This document shows positions 26,620 to 38,000 of a stretch of 64,000 nt of DNA, piece after piece. The number at the start of each line of letters is the position of its first letter. The stretch's first letter is position 1. Below the pieces are notes generated by a model that searched no databases, was not told where the DNA came from, and saw only the letters and a list, made by a program, of their open reading frames with translations. The stretch is from JBPRGH01 sp051418055 (lineage in GTDB: Bacteria; Bacteroidota; Bacteroidia; Cytophagales; Cyclobacteriaceae): contig JBPRGH010000006.1 of the NCBI GenBank assembly GCA_051418055.1, positions 1 to 64,000 on the forward strand. The letters run 5' to 3'. Both the position numbers and the translations under genes were made by a program.

Positions 26620-28965
26620 ATGTCGAGATACAGAAATATAGCCAAACAGATCTACTATTCCTTCCCGGTACAGTTGCTGATCAATCATTTCCGAAGAAAT
26701 CACATCATGCTCTTATGCTGGATTTTATTATTGCTTTTTATAACAGGCAATGTTGGAAACTATATGGGAATCCCCTACCTTTTTCTTGATCCTGAATATT
26801 TAAATGAGGTAGGTTTTAAAAGTTTCTTTGTTGTAGGGCTTGTTTTAGCAGGTTTTAGTATTGCTTTTCATATTGCCACTTATATCATGGATGGCCCCAG
26901 GTTTTCCTTTATCGGAACATTAAGCAAGCCTTTTACCAAGTTCAGCCTTAACAATAGCATTATACCGCTTGCGTTCCTTTTCTTCTATATTTTACTCATA
27001 ATAAAATATCAGGTTGCTAATGAATATACAACAAAGCAAGATCTTCTAGTTGAGATCTCAGGATTATTACTCGGTTACTTCCTGATGACCTTCATTCTTT
27101 ACCTGTACTTCTGGTTTACCAATAAAGATATATTCAGATATGTAGTCTGTAAAGTTGATGAAAAGCTAAAACAGAATTTTAAAGTTACCCGTGCCAGTGC
27201 AATGAAAAAGCTGGATATCGCAAGGAAAAAGCAAATCACTGTCCTGAACTTTCTGGATACGGATCTTAAGGTAAAACCTACCTACGATTATTCAGGATTT
27301 TATGACAGGTCTACCATTCTGCAGGTTTTCGACCAGAATCATTTTAATCTCGTAATGATGCAGGTTTTCCTTTTCATTGTAATCCTTACGATGGGGATAT
27401 TTAAAGATTATGAGGTTTTCCAGCTACCTGCGGCTGCAAGTGTTATTTTATTTTTAACTGTTTTTGTAATGGCTGCCGGGGCAGTTACTTATTGGTTTGG
27501 CCGATGGGCCACTACTGCAGCATTAATAATCCTGTTGGTTTTAAATACAATGGTGGGAAAAAACATCTTCACCAAAGAGTATAAAGCATTTGGAATGGAT
27601 TATGATGTCGCTCCTGTTGCATATACAATTGAAACTATAAAACAAATTAACAGCCCTGTAAACCAGCAGCAGGATATAGAATATACAACGCAAATCCTTA
27701 ATAACTGGCGTAACAAATTCCCTCAGGATATTCCCCCAAAGATGGTACTGATCTGTGTGAGTGGTGGCGGACAACGAAGTGCTTTATGGACATTAAATAC
27801 ACTTCAAAAAACAGATAGTGCTACAGGCGGAAAACTGATGAAGAATGCAGTACTTATGACCGGGGCATCAGGTGGGCTTATTGGAGCTGCTTATTACCGC
27901 GAGCTTTATCTTCAAAAAAATCATGGTGCTGGTATAGACCTTAATAATCAGGAGTACCTAAAAAAAATCTCTACTGATAATCTTAACCCTATTATTTTCA
28001 GCCTTCTTGCAAATGACTTTTTTGTAGGTTTTCAAAAATTTGAATATCAGGGAGAAGAGTATTTAAAAGACAGGGGTTATTCTTTTGAAGAGCAGCTAAA
28101 TAAGAATACGGATTATGTGCTCGATAAAAGCCTTTATGGCTATAAAGAGGCAGAATATATGTCTGAGATCCCAATGATGATCATGGCGCCTACAATAGTA
28201 AATGACGGAAGAAAGCTATATATAGGTTCTCACAGCGTATCATATATGAGTAGTGCCATGTATGACTATGAGCTCCACAGACAGAGCGGAATAGATTTTA
28301 TGAGATTTTTTAATAATCAGGATAGCGAAAACCTACGCTTTTTAAGCGCTCTACGGATGAGTGCTACTTTTCCTTATATTACTCCCAATACTATGCTTCC
28401 CAGTGAACCTGCAATGAAAATAATGGATGCTGGCATCAGCGATAATTTTGGGGTTTCGGATGCTATCCATTTTACATATGTCTTTAAAGATTGGATCGAG
28501 CAGAATACTTCAGGAGTAATCCTGGTTTCAATTCGAGATTCAATGAAAGAGAGCCCTATACGAACCGAAAAATCCCTTAATTTATTCGAGCGGTTATTTT
28601 CACCTATCAGCAGCATTTACCTGAACTTTCAAAATATGCAGACTATAACAAATGACCTGAAAATAGAATATGCGAAAGAATGGTTGGATAAGCCACTTGA
28701 TATAATCGACATTCAGTATATCCCTGGTGAATCCCAAAAAGAGAATTTATCTAAAACAGATAGCCTGAGAATGGAAAATCCAAGAAGGGCTTCTTTAAGC
28801 TGGCGCCTGACTACTCGTGAGAAGCAAAGCCTGATACAAAATATCTATGCGGATTTTAATCAGGAGGCTATTCACAAGCTGGATAATTTATTTAATTTTA
28901 CTTTTCCTTCCTCACCTCTTTATGTCAGGAATCAAGAGGCAGAAAGTAATGAGGGAGTTAATTAA
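26620..28965 (+). CDS. Membrane-anchored patatin-like phospholipase
   Basis: A 781-residue protein with an N-terminal membrane region (roughly seven spans within residues 1-310) and a C-terminal patatin domain. The hydrolase elements are the oxyanion loop SGGGQRSA (about 380), the nucleophile elbow GASGG (Ser at about 415) and the catalytic Asp in DAGISDNFG (about 602), so the Ser-Asp dyad is complete. ATG 26620 is chosen over an upstream TTG because GAGAGAAG precedes it. Likely role: acyl hydrolase acting on membrane lipids. It ends 7 bp from a convergent peptidase gene; substrate unknown. Confidence 0.85.
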   Translation: MSRYRNIAKQIYYSFPVQLLINHFRRNHIMLLCWILLLLFITGNVGNYMGIPYLFLDPEYLNEVGFKSFFVVGLVLAGFSIAFHIATYIMDGPRFSFIGTLSKPFTKFSLNNSIIPLAFLFFYILLIIKYQVANEYTTKQDLLVEISGLLLGYFLMTFILYLYFWFTNKDIFRYVVCKVDEKLKQNFKVTRASAMKKLDIARKKQITVLNFLDTDLKVKPTYDYSGFYDRSTILQVFDQNHFNLVMMQVFLFIVILTMGIFKDYEVFQLPAAASVILFLTVFVMAAGAVTYWFGRWATTAALIILLVLNTMVGKNIFTKEYKAFGMDYDVAPVAYTIETIKQINSPVNQQQDIEYTTQILNNWRNKFPQDIPPKMVLICVSGGGQRSALWTLNTLQKTDSATGGKLMKNAVLMTGASGGLIGAAYYRELYLQKNHGAGIDLNNQEYLKKISTDNLNPIIFSLLANDFFVGFQKFEYQGEEYLKDRGYSFEEQLNKNTDYVLDKSLYGYKEAEYMSEIPMMIMAPTIVNDGRKLYIGSHSVSYMSSAMYDYELHRQSGIDFMRFFNNQDSENLRFLSALRMSATFPYITPNTMLPSEPAMKIMDAGISDNFGVSDAIHFTYVFKDWIEQNTSGVILVSIRDSMKESPIRTEKSLNLFERLFSPISSIYLNFQNMQTITNDLKIEYAKEWLDKPLDIIDIQYIPGESQKENLSKTDSLRMENPRRASLSWRLTTREKQSLIQNIYADFNQEAIHKLDNLFNFTFPSSPLYVRNQEAESNEGVN

Positions 28966-28972
28966 AGCCAAC

Positions 28973-29551
28973 TTATTCGTTTGAGATAACTCGGCGAGCT
29001 TCCATAAATCGTCGTCCGTAATGCTTGCTTCCGAGACTATCAATTACTACTCCACGACCCGTAGAGCTGTGTATAAATTTTACATCTCCATCTTCATTTT
29101 CAAGAGCGATGCCTACATGGCCAATATTAGGATTGTTTGGAGACGGGCTTTTAAAAAACAGAAGATCACCTTTTTTTATCTCCTCGCGATTAATACTTTC
29201 TCCATCACGTGCCTGATATCTGGAAGATCGTGACAAATCAATATTAAAGTTTTTATATACATAATAGATAAACCCGGAACAATCAAAATTGTCAGGACCT
29301 GTTTTTCCATAAACATATCCTTTTCCCAGTAAAGCCTCGGCAAATAGAACCAGGCTATCCCTTTTTGATAATACAGGTTCTGTGATTTCCTCGATTAAAG
29401 TAGTATCACCAGCCTCAAAGGCATAATATTCATCAAGCAAATCTGCATTATGATCTTTATTTGCATTAACAACGCCATTTATCAGGAATACCATAATAAT
29501 GATTCCCCAGAAGAATTTATTTTTAATTAACGCCATAAAATTTGCCTTCAT
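28973..29551 (-). CDS. NlpC/P60 family cell-wall peptidase
   Basis: Exported or anchored peptidoglycan endopeptidase of 192 residues. An N-terminal hydrophobic segment (FWGIIIMVFLINGVVNA) precedes a catalytic NlpC/P60 domain with Cys in DNFDCSGFIYYVY (about 89), His in HVGIAL (about 143) and the third polar residue in FIHSSTG (about 161). KTGPDNFDCSGF and IKKGDLLFFKS are typical. The gene starts just 11 bp downstream of the glutamine synthetase terminator. Confidence 0.9.
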   Translation of the reverse strand: MKANFMALIKNKFFWGIIIMVFLINGVVNANKDHNADLLDEYYAFEAGDTTLIEEITEPVLSKRDSLVLFAEALLGKGYVYGKTGPDNFDCSGFIYYVYKNFNIDLSRSSRYQARDGESINREEIKKGDLLFFKSPSPNNPNIGHVGIALENEDGDVKFIHSSTGRGVVIDSLGSKHYGRRFMEARRVISNE

Positions 29552-29561
29552 AATTATAAAA

Positions 29562-29592
29562 CAAAAAGAAAGGGGCGTTAATTCCGCCCCCT
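29562..29592 (-). terminator. Terminator after glnN
   Basis: Minus strand stem GGGGCG/CGCCCC (29572-29577 with 29585-29590) followed by TTTCTTTTTG. It lies about 25 bp after the glnN stop and just before the NlpC gene. Confidence 0.75.
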
Positions 29593-29616
29593 TAATTTAT
29601 TCTGTAAAAGTTTCAT

Positions 29617-31779
29617 TTATCTAATGAACAATAGCTCTCTGTATTTTACTAAAGGCCAGTCTTCGTCATCGACCAAAAGCTCAAGTTTATCTACTGCATA
29701 ACGGATCTTCTCGAAATATTTCTTTTTGATATCGTCGCAATATCCTATTGCTCTTTCACGCGTATCTTCAGTTTTATTTACACGTCTGCGTTCCTCTATC
29801 ATTTCACGGACACTATTTTTAATGGTCTCAATATATCCGCTCATCTCCTGGATAGTTTGTACCACCTCTTTATTATTTATACCTAACCCCTGAAGGCCAT
29901 TCGCGTTAACAATCAGCTTGTTCTGATAAGCAATTGCAGTAGGAACAATATGGTTCATAGCCAAATCACCCATTACACGAGATTCAATCTGGATCTTCAT
30001 AATGTAGCTCTCCCAACGAATGTGATTACGTGCCTCAAGCTCAAGCTCAGTTAAAATATTATTCCTCTTAAACAATTCCTTACTCTGCTCTGACTGATAG
30101 CAGTCAAGTGCATACGGAGTATCCGGAATATTACTTAAGCCTCTTCTTTTTGCTTCTTCTTTCCATTCGTCAGAATACCCATCTCCTTCAAAGCGGATAT
30201 CTTTGGATTTTTTAATATACTCTCTAAGGATATTTACTATGGCAATCCGCTTATCTTTTCCCTTCTTAACCTGCCCTACTACTTCATTATAAAATTGATT
30301 CAGCTGGTCTGCTACGATTAGATTAAGGACTGTCATTGGAGACGCAACATTCTCATTTCCTCCAACAGCTCTGAATTCAAATTTATTACCTGTAAAAGCA
30401 AAAGGAGAAGTCCTGTTCCTATCAGTATTATCCAGGATAATATTAGGTATTTGATCAATACCCAGCTTCATATACATATTATCACCTTTTTCAATCTGTA
30501 TGTTACCACGCTTTTCCAGCTCATCCAGTATATGACTGATCTGAGACCCAAGGAAAACTGACATGATAGCCGGTGGCGCTTCATTAGCTCCTAAACGATG
30601 ATCATTACCTGCTGAGGCAATTGAGGCTCTTAAAAGGTCTGCATTGTCGTACACAGCTTTAACTGTATTAACAAGGAAGACCAGAAACTGTAAATTTTCA
30701 CGTGCACTATTACTTGGCTTTAAAAGGTTAACACCGGTATTGGTGACTAATGACCAGTTATTATGCTTACCCGTACCATTTAAACCGGCGAAGGGTTTTT
30801 CATGAAAAATTACCTTTAAACTATGCCTGTCCGCCACTTTATTCATCACATCCATTAAAAGCTGATTGTGATCAGTTGCTATATTTATATCTTCAAATAC
30901 AGGTGCAACTTCAAACTGGCTAGGTGCAACTTCATTATGACGTGTACTAACCGGGATCCCTAATTTTAACGCTTCTATTTCAAAGTCCTTCATAAAATCA
31001 TATACTCTGGGTGGAATGGACCCAAAATAATGATCATCAAGCTGCTGGCCACGGGCAGGATTATGACCAAAAACAGATCTTCCGGCCATTACCAAATCCG
31101 GACGTGCATTATATAATGCCTTATCAACAACAAAATATTCCTGCTCAACACCTAAGGATACTTTTGTATTTGTAACTTTCTTATCGAAAAACTGACAGAC
31201 CCGGGTAGCCGCATGGTCAATAGCCTCGACAGATTTCATTAATGGCGCCTTATAATCAAGAGCCTCCCCAGTATAGGAAACAAAAACAGTTGGAATACAT
31301 AATGTAACACCATATATAAACATTGGAGAACTCGGATCCCATGCTGTATAACCGCGAGCTTCGAATGTACTTCGAATACCTCCGCTGGGAAAAGAAGAAG
31401 CATCCGGCTCCTGCTGCACTAATTCTGAACCCTTAAAATTTTCAATACCATCTAAAGCATCGAAAAAAGAATCATGTTTCTCGGCTGTAGAACCAGTAAG
31501 TGGTTGGAACCAGTGGGTGTAATGCGTTGCACCTTTTGACATGGCCCATGCTTTTGCTGCTGCTGCAATAGCATTAGCAAGTTCATAGTCAATTTTTTTA
31601 CCATTCTGAATTGCATCTGAAGCCTTTTTATAAACATCAGGTGCTAATGCAGATTTCATTTGAGTTAAATTAAAAACATCCTGTCCAAAAAATTCAGAGA
31701 TGTTCTTAGACGGTCTTTCGACCGTAACCTTTTGCCTTTGACTTACTTCTGATAATGCTCGAAAACGCAAATGTGCCAT
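29617..31779 (-). CDS. glnN: Glutamine synthetase type III
   Basis: Condenses glutamate and ammonia to glutamine using ATP. At 720 residues it is in the type III length class, much larger than GSI. Motifs include the GSIII start MAHLRFRALSEVSQRQKVT, GVEQEYFVVDKALY, NEVAPSQFEVAP, KHNNWSLVTNTG and NRTSPFAFTGNKFEFRAVG. I chose ATG 31779: the earlier TTG (31812) falls inside a TAATTTTG promoter box and adds residues not usual for the family. Downstream is a terminator at 29562-29592. Confidence 0.94.
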   Translation of the reverse strand: MAHLRFRALSEVSQRQKVTVERPSKNISEFFGQDVFNLTQMKSALAPDVYKKASDAIQNGKKIDYELANAIAAAAKAWAMSKGATHYTHWFQPLTGSTAEKHDSFFDALDGIENFKGSELVQQEPDASSFPSGGIRSTFEARGYTAWDPSSPMFIYGVTLCIPTVFVSYTGEALDYKAPLMKSVEAIDHAATRVCQFFDKKVTNTKVSLGVEQEYFVVDKALYNARPDLVMAGRSVFGHNPARGQQLDDHYFGSIPPRVYDFMKDFEIEALKLGIPVSTRHNEVAPSQFEVAPVFEDINIATDHNQLLMDVMNKVADRHSLKVIFHEKPFAGLNGTGKHNNWSLVTNTGVNLLKPSNSARENLQFLVFLVNTVKAVYDNADLLRASIASAGNDHRLGANEAPPAIMSVFLGSQISHILDELEKRGNIQIEKGDNMYMKLGIDQIPNIILDNTDRNRTSPFAFTGNKFEFRAVGGNENVASPMTVLNLIVADQLNQFYNEVVGQVKKGKDKRIAIVNILREYIKKSKDIRFEGDGYSDEWKEEAKRRGLSNIPDTPYALDCYQSEQSKELFKRNNILTELELEARNHIRWESYIMKIQIESRVMGDLAMNHIVPTAIAYQNKLIVNANGLQGLGINNKEVVQTIQEMSGYIETIKNSVREMIEERRRVNKTEDTRERAIGYCDDIKKKYFEKIRYAVDKLELLVDDEDWPLVKYRELLFIR

Positions 31780-31809
31780 GTGGTTGTTAAATATTTGATT
31801 AGTTGAGTT

Positions 31810-31817
31810 CAAAATTA
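31810..31817 (-). promoter_or_regulatory. Candidate -7 box (TAATTTTG) of glnN
   Basis: TAATTTTG on the minus strand is about 30 bp before ATG 31779. No clear -33 TTTG precedes it. About 70 bp farther upstream lies a hairpin (31889-31904). Confidence 0.4.
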
Positions 31818-31888
31818 GTATTATTTTTTAATAATAGGTATTTTTTTAACCTTATTTATGAAATATAATATATATGTTTTAATTATGT

Positions 31889-31904
31889 GGGTGTTTTTTC
31901 ACCC
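31889..31904 (-). promoter_or_regulatory. Hairpin upstream of glnN, GGGTG-A6-CACCC
   Basis: A perfect 5 bp stem with a six-A loop in a very AT-rich stretch. No T-run follows on either strand, so it is not a terminator. It could be an operator or leader element of glnN; this is speculative. Confidence 0.3.
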
Positions 31905-31966
31905 TCAAATTATAATTCATAACTTTATTTTTGACAGTAAAGGATAAATTTTAAACTGCCCTAAAT

Positions 31967-31995
31967 AAAAAAAGGGACTTTTTAGTCCCTTTTTT
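31967..31995. terminator. Bidirectional terminator between glnN and the adhesin gene
   Basis: AAGGGACT-TTTT-AGTCCCTT with A/T runs on both sides (31967-31995). It sits 15 bp after the stop of the minus-strand giant gene and can stop transcription in both directions. Confidence 0.85.
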
Positions 31996-32010
31996 CAATT
32001 TTTGTCTTTG

Positions 32011-35000
32011 CTATTCAACCCTTCCTCTAAGGATCTGTACCCAGCCAGAATAATTTTCACCTCCTGAATTTACCTGGTAAAAATAAGTGCCATCGGGAGA
32101 ATCCCCACCATCCCAGTTATTCTCATAATTACTCGTGCTAAATACTTTTTTACCCCAGCGATTGGTTACGATTATTTCAACATCAAAATCAGGAAGATTT
32201 CTGATAAAGAATACATCGTTCTTACCATCTCCATTTGGTGTAAACACATTTGGAATAAAAATATCTGTATTTAACCCCACTCTGGCAATTAATTCAATGG
32301 TGCACCCTAATGAATCCATTACCTCTATCAGGTATCTGCCTGCTGGAACTTTAGAGAAAGTATATTCATAATTGAAGTTACTGTTAAGTGGTACTTCAAC
32401 AAATCCAGCATCAAATGACTGCATGGGATGAGCTGCAGAATCCATAAATGCTGCTATCTGATAATTCGGATAGCCTCCACTAAAATTAGCCACGGTTATA
32501 GCACCTGTAGGTGTTTCAGGGTAAGGCAGTGACATTATCGTTTCAGTAACCTGAGCCTGTAGAGAAGCACGTACGCTAAAAGTTTTAAGGGCCGAAATAA
32601 TAGATTCTCCCGAATTACAAGCTGTTTGCTCCTGGGATATCCTAACCTCATAGTTACCTAATCCTAATTTTTGCTGAATATCTTCTACTATAAGGAAGTT
32701 TCCGGCTGGAATACCATCAAAATTCTCAGTCAATACAGGATTAACACGGCCTTCTTTAAAGATCTCTACTTTTATAGGTGTTGATTTTTCACCCTGTAAA
32801 TCTGACAGACGCAGAGCCAATACATTATCTATACATACCTGCTCAGCTGTAAAATCAACTTTCTGCGGCCCTTCTTCAATGGTAACCAATCTCCTGTTGG
32901 GACATACAGCACCACTCGAAACAACCGTTATATAATAATTACCCTGATCAAGATTTTCAAAAGTATAGTCTACATTCCCATTTCCTTCAGAGATAACCTC
33001 AAAGAATTCAGCAGGATCACTGTTTTGCTCTTCAGAAATTCCTACATCAAAAATTCCTGTCTGGAGTATTGCTATCTCAATTAATCCATTTTGGGCTCCA
33101 CCATCTACACAAGTCGGTGATACTGAAAATGTATTAAACTGAACTAATCCCGGGAATGGAACAGTGATCTCAAAATCCTTTTCACAACCCGCCTCAGTAT
33201 CTATTACAGTAAATATAAATGTACCGCCGTCAAGCATATCAAAAGTACTGTCAGAAGGAAGCTCTTCCATAAATTCACCCTGGAACCTATAGTCATAATT
33301 TCCTGTACCGCCTGTTACACTCGTGATCTTAACAGAACCATCATTATTGTCACAAGTTGCATCCTGGATGGTACGAGTTATTTTTATCTCCGGATACAGA
33401 GATTTAATACTTACTGATACCTCCGCAGGGCAATTATCCTCTGTTGTTTCACCTATTAATATTGTTGTGAAACCTGCTGGTAAACCTGTTACCGTACGTG
33501 ATCCAGAGAGAAGTGTCCATTCTGACCCACCATCTATAGAATAATAATATTCACCTGTTTCTGAATCAGATACTGAAACCTGAACAGAACCATTTGAAGA
33601 TCCAAAGCATGTTACATTCTCAATTGTACCAGGAACTGTATCTGCCTGCACAGTTGTTTCAAATGGTAATTCAAATCCTCCATTACATGTCAGGTTCGTT
33701 GAAAAATCCATGATTTTATATAAATAATTTCCAGCTCTTCTACTGGTAATCGAATCACCAGCAGGATTTGGCACCTGGATATCCTGAATAGTATCATTAT
33801 CAACCACTCTGAATAAAGTGACCTGGTAATCAGTGATCGGTGAGCCGTCATAAGTAAGAGCAGCGATCTTTACAATACCATTTTCCTGTCCACAGCTCGG
33901 TAAAGTATTATCAAAATTCACAGAGAACAAGCTACATGTACCCGTTGGAGGAGGGGTTACTCCACCACAAGCCGGATCTGAATCCTGTAGTACGCTGACG
34001 GTAACTATAGAAGATGCACTACCGCATGCTCCACTACCAGTTACAGTATATTCAAATCTGTAGTTACCACCCTGAACAGCACTTGAAGCGTCAACATTTA
34101 AGAAATCCCCGGACAAGCCACCAATATTATCAAGATCTGCCCATGTTCCTCCTGTATCCGGTGTTCCTCCAAGGGCAGCAAATAAATTAAGGCCTGTATT
34201 ATCCTGACAGGTAGCAACAGTAGTGCTGCTTCCGGCATCAGGTCCTTCTTCAACTGTAATTGTTATTATCGATGAAGCAGGCGCACAACTACCTCCAGAT
34301 AATGTATAGGTAAAGCTGTAAGAATTACCTGCATCAGCTGTAGAAGCTGAGATATCAAAAGTATCTCCACTTAATCCGCCGATCCCATCATTGTCTGTCC
34401 ACATTCCGCCTTCATCAGGAGTCCCTCCTATCTGATCAAACAGATTGATTGGGGCATCAGAAGTACAAACAGTTATTGTATTATCAGTTCCTGCATCAAA
34501 TGAGGATACAACTTCAACAGTTAAGACAGCAGCATCCGTTCCACAAGAAGCACTGGTAACTGTATATTCAAATTCATAAGTACCTTCTGCAACACCAGTA
34601 AAGTCAGCTGTACTTCCTGAAATAACAGCACCACTTGCAGTTATTTCTGCCCAGGTTCCACCAGTATTAGGAGTACCACCTAAAGCAGCAGTAAGATCAA
34701 ATGTACTTTCATCAACACATACAGTGGCTGAAGCATCTTCTCCGGCATAAGGCTGAGCAATGATGTTTACTGTAAGTACAGCAGTATCCGGCTCACAGAT
34801 CACATTAGTCACTATATACTGGTAGTTGTAAGCACCTACAGCAACACCTGTAAAGTCCGCAGTATTTCCTGTAATCTGAGCACCGCTACCATCAAGATCT
34901 GTCCAGTTGCCGCCATCATCCGGTGTACCGGCAAGTGAAGCCAACAGATCAAATGAGCTGGTATTTTCACAAACATCCACTGTATTATCACCTCCTGCAC

Positions 35001-38000
35001 TTAAAGGTTGCTCTATCTCAACTGTCACTGTTGCCGTGTCATTTGGACAGCTGGCTCCTGAAACAATATATTCAAAATTATATACTCCCGAAGTCAGCGT
35101 GCTTGTATTTAATTCATCATTTGAAATAGTTGCACCTGAATTATCTGTATCTAGCCAGCTACCTCCGGCATCCGGTGTACCACCCAATATGTTAAAAAGA
35201 TTTACAAATTCCTGAGTACTACATACTATAGTACCGCCATCTTCTCCGGCATCAGGGCCTGCAATTACATTTACTGTAACTGTTGAAGTATCATTTTCAC
35301 AACCAGCACCACTTACTATATATGAAAAAGTATAAGAATTGTTTGCTACGGCATTGCTGGCTTCCACATTTAATATATCACCGGTAAGGCCTCCAATATT
35401 ATCATTGTCAGTCCATGTACCACCTATATCAGGATTATCCAGGAGTGCGTTGAAAAGATTTACACTATTATCAGAAGTACATACATCAATGGTATTATCT
35501 GTTCCTGCATTAAATTCAGTAACGACCTCAACAGTCAAAATTGCCACAGCATCCGGACATACGCCTGTTGATGTAACTGTATATTCAAAATTAAATGTTC
35601 CTGTTGATGCTGTTGTAAAATCAGCAACATCTCCGGTTAACGTAGCACCACTTCCGTCAAGATCTACCCAGGTACCACCTGCCTCAGGAGTTCCATTAAG
35701 GGCAACCGTTAAATTGAAGCTGTCATTTGCTGTACATACAGTTGCAACCGCATCTTCTCCTGCATCAGGTGCAGCATTAACAGTCACTAAAATATCTGAA
35801 GAAGTTGCACTACATCCTGCTGCAGTTGTAACTGTAACATTAACCAGATCACCATCAGCTAATGAGCTGGTGATATAAGTCTCTGTAATTCCTGATTGTA
35901 TAGAAATTCCATTTACAAAAAATTCATAATCTGCAGCCCCGGAAGGTGTGGCTGTAAATGTTACCTCATCCCCCTCGCAGATGACATTGTCTGCATCATC
36001 ACTTGTTATTGCTACTGAAGGGACTGGGTTTACAGTCATTACAACTGTATCGCTTAAAGCTATACATCCTGTTGTTCCCGTAACCTGAACATAAATCTCA
36101 TCACTATCAGCAAGCGTAGCGCTGGCAAAAGTTTCAGTAGTACCATCCTGTGCAAGAACTCCATTTACAAAAAACTCATAGTTTGCAGCTCCTGTAGGTG
36201 AAGCTGTAAATGTCACCGTCTCTCCTTCACATATAGTATTATCTGCATCATCTGAAGAAACGGTTGATGAAAGATCAATAACTGTAACAGTTATTGCTGA
36301 ACTAACCCCTGTACAACCATTTGCGTCGGTTACTATAACTGATACCTCATCATTGTCAGATAAAGAGCTTGTTATAAATGCATCATCCGCACCATCCTGT
36401 GCGCTTGCTCCATTGATCAGAAAGTTATAGTTAGAGGCACCTGCCGGTAAGGCTGTAAAGGTTATGCTTTCACCCAGACATATAGTGTTATCCGCATCAT
36501 TACTTGAAATAGTCGCCGTCGGAGGTGTATTAACATTAATAATTATAGCCGCACTACTTGCTGTACATCCGTTCGTGCCGGTTACTGTAACAAATACTTC
36601 GTCACTATCTGTCAACGCAGAAGTACTGTAACTTTCAGTCGTACCATCCTGTAGGCTTACATTATTTATGAAAAATTCATAGTTAGCTTCACCTGAAGGT
36701 GTAGCCGTAAATGTTACTGTTTCCCCTTCACAGATGGTGTTATCAGCATCATCGGAAGTTAAGTCAGCTGCAGGCAAAGGATTAACTGTTACTATTATCA
36801 GATCAGATGTATCTGTACAATTATTTCCACCTGTTACTACAACAGCTATTTCATCCTGATCTGATAATGTTGATGTGCTAAAAGTATTAATTGTTCCACT
36901 TTGAACTGAAGCACCATTTACAAGGAAATCATAATTTGTCTCGCCTGAAGGTGTAGCAGTAAATATTATAGTCTCGCCTGCACAGATGATATTATCTGCA
37001 TCATCCGAAGAAATACCTGCAGTAACACCAAAGACAGTTGTTGTTATCACTGCACTTGTATCAACACAACCTGCACTATTGGCAACTACAACGGATACTT
37101 CATCACCATCCGCCAAAGCAGTAGTGGTATAGGTTTCATCAATACCTGACTGTACACTTACTCCATTTAATAAGAAGTCGTAGTTTGCCTCTCCGGAAGG
37201 TGTTGCAGTAAATGTTACCGACTCGCCTGCACATATCCTGTTGTTTGCATCGCTGCTGGAGATGGAGGCGGTGGGAGTTGGAATAATCGTAAGCACCATC
37301 TCATCCGTTGCATCACCACAATTTCCAATACCATTAGCTTGTATTGTTAAAGTTACAGTTCCATTTGCTAAATCTGTAGCTCCAGGTGTATAAACAGGAG
37401 TTAATAATGAGGCATCATCAAAAGTGCCATCGCCAGAAGTTGACCATAATAAGCTACTGTAATTAGTTGCAGTTGGCTGAGTAGCTGAATTTAAAAGGGA
37501 AAAACTTGTTTCTATCGAACATATCTCTTCATCACTTCCTGCATCTGCTGTTGGGGCTGCACTAACAGTAAGTGCTTTTGTATCCACAGCATCAGCACAT
37601 GAGCCATTACCTGTTGCCGTCAATGTTAACGTAACTATATTCCCGGCATCTCCCGCTACAGGGTTATATTCCGGGGTTAATGTCGTTTCTGTGCCGGCAG
37701 TAATTGTGCCCACGCCATTATGGGTCCATTCGATGCCAGCTGCATTTGTTGCTGTTGCGTCCGTAACTATATAGGAAGCATCCTCACAGATCTCAGCATC
37801 TGCTCCTGCATCCGCCGTCGGAGCCGCTGTAACCGTAATTTCTTTTGTATCCACAGCATCGCCACATGAGCCGTTACCTGTTACGGTCAAGGTCAGGATA
37901 ACTACATTGCCACCATCTGCTGCTACCGGTGTATAAGTAGGTGTTTCTGTTGTTTCATTAGTTAATGAACCTGATCCGTTATGCGTCCACTGGATACCGC

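Noticed and set aside
31812..31812. TTG as glnN start
   Set aside because: It overlaps the TAATTTTG promoter box and gives an N-terminal extension not seen in the family; ATG 31779 fits better.
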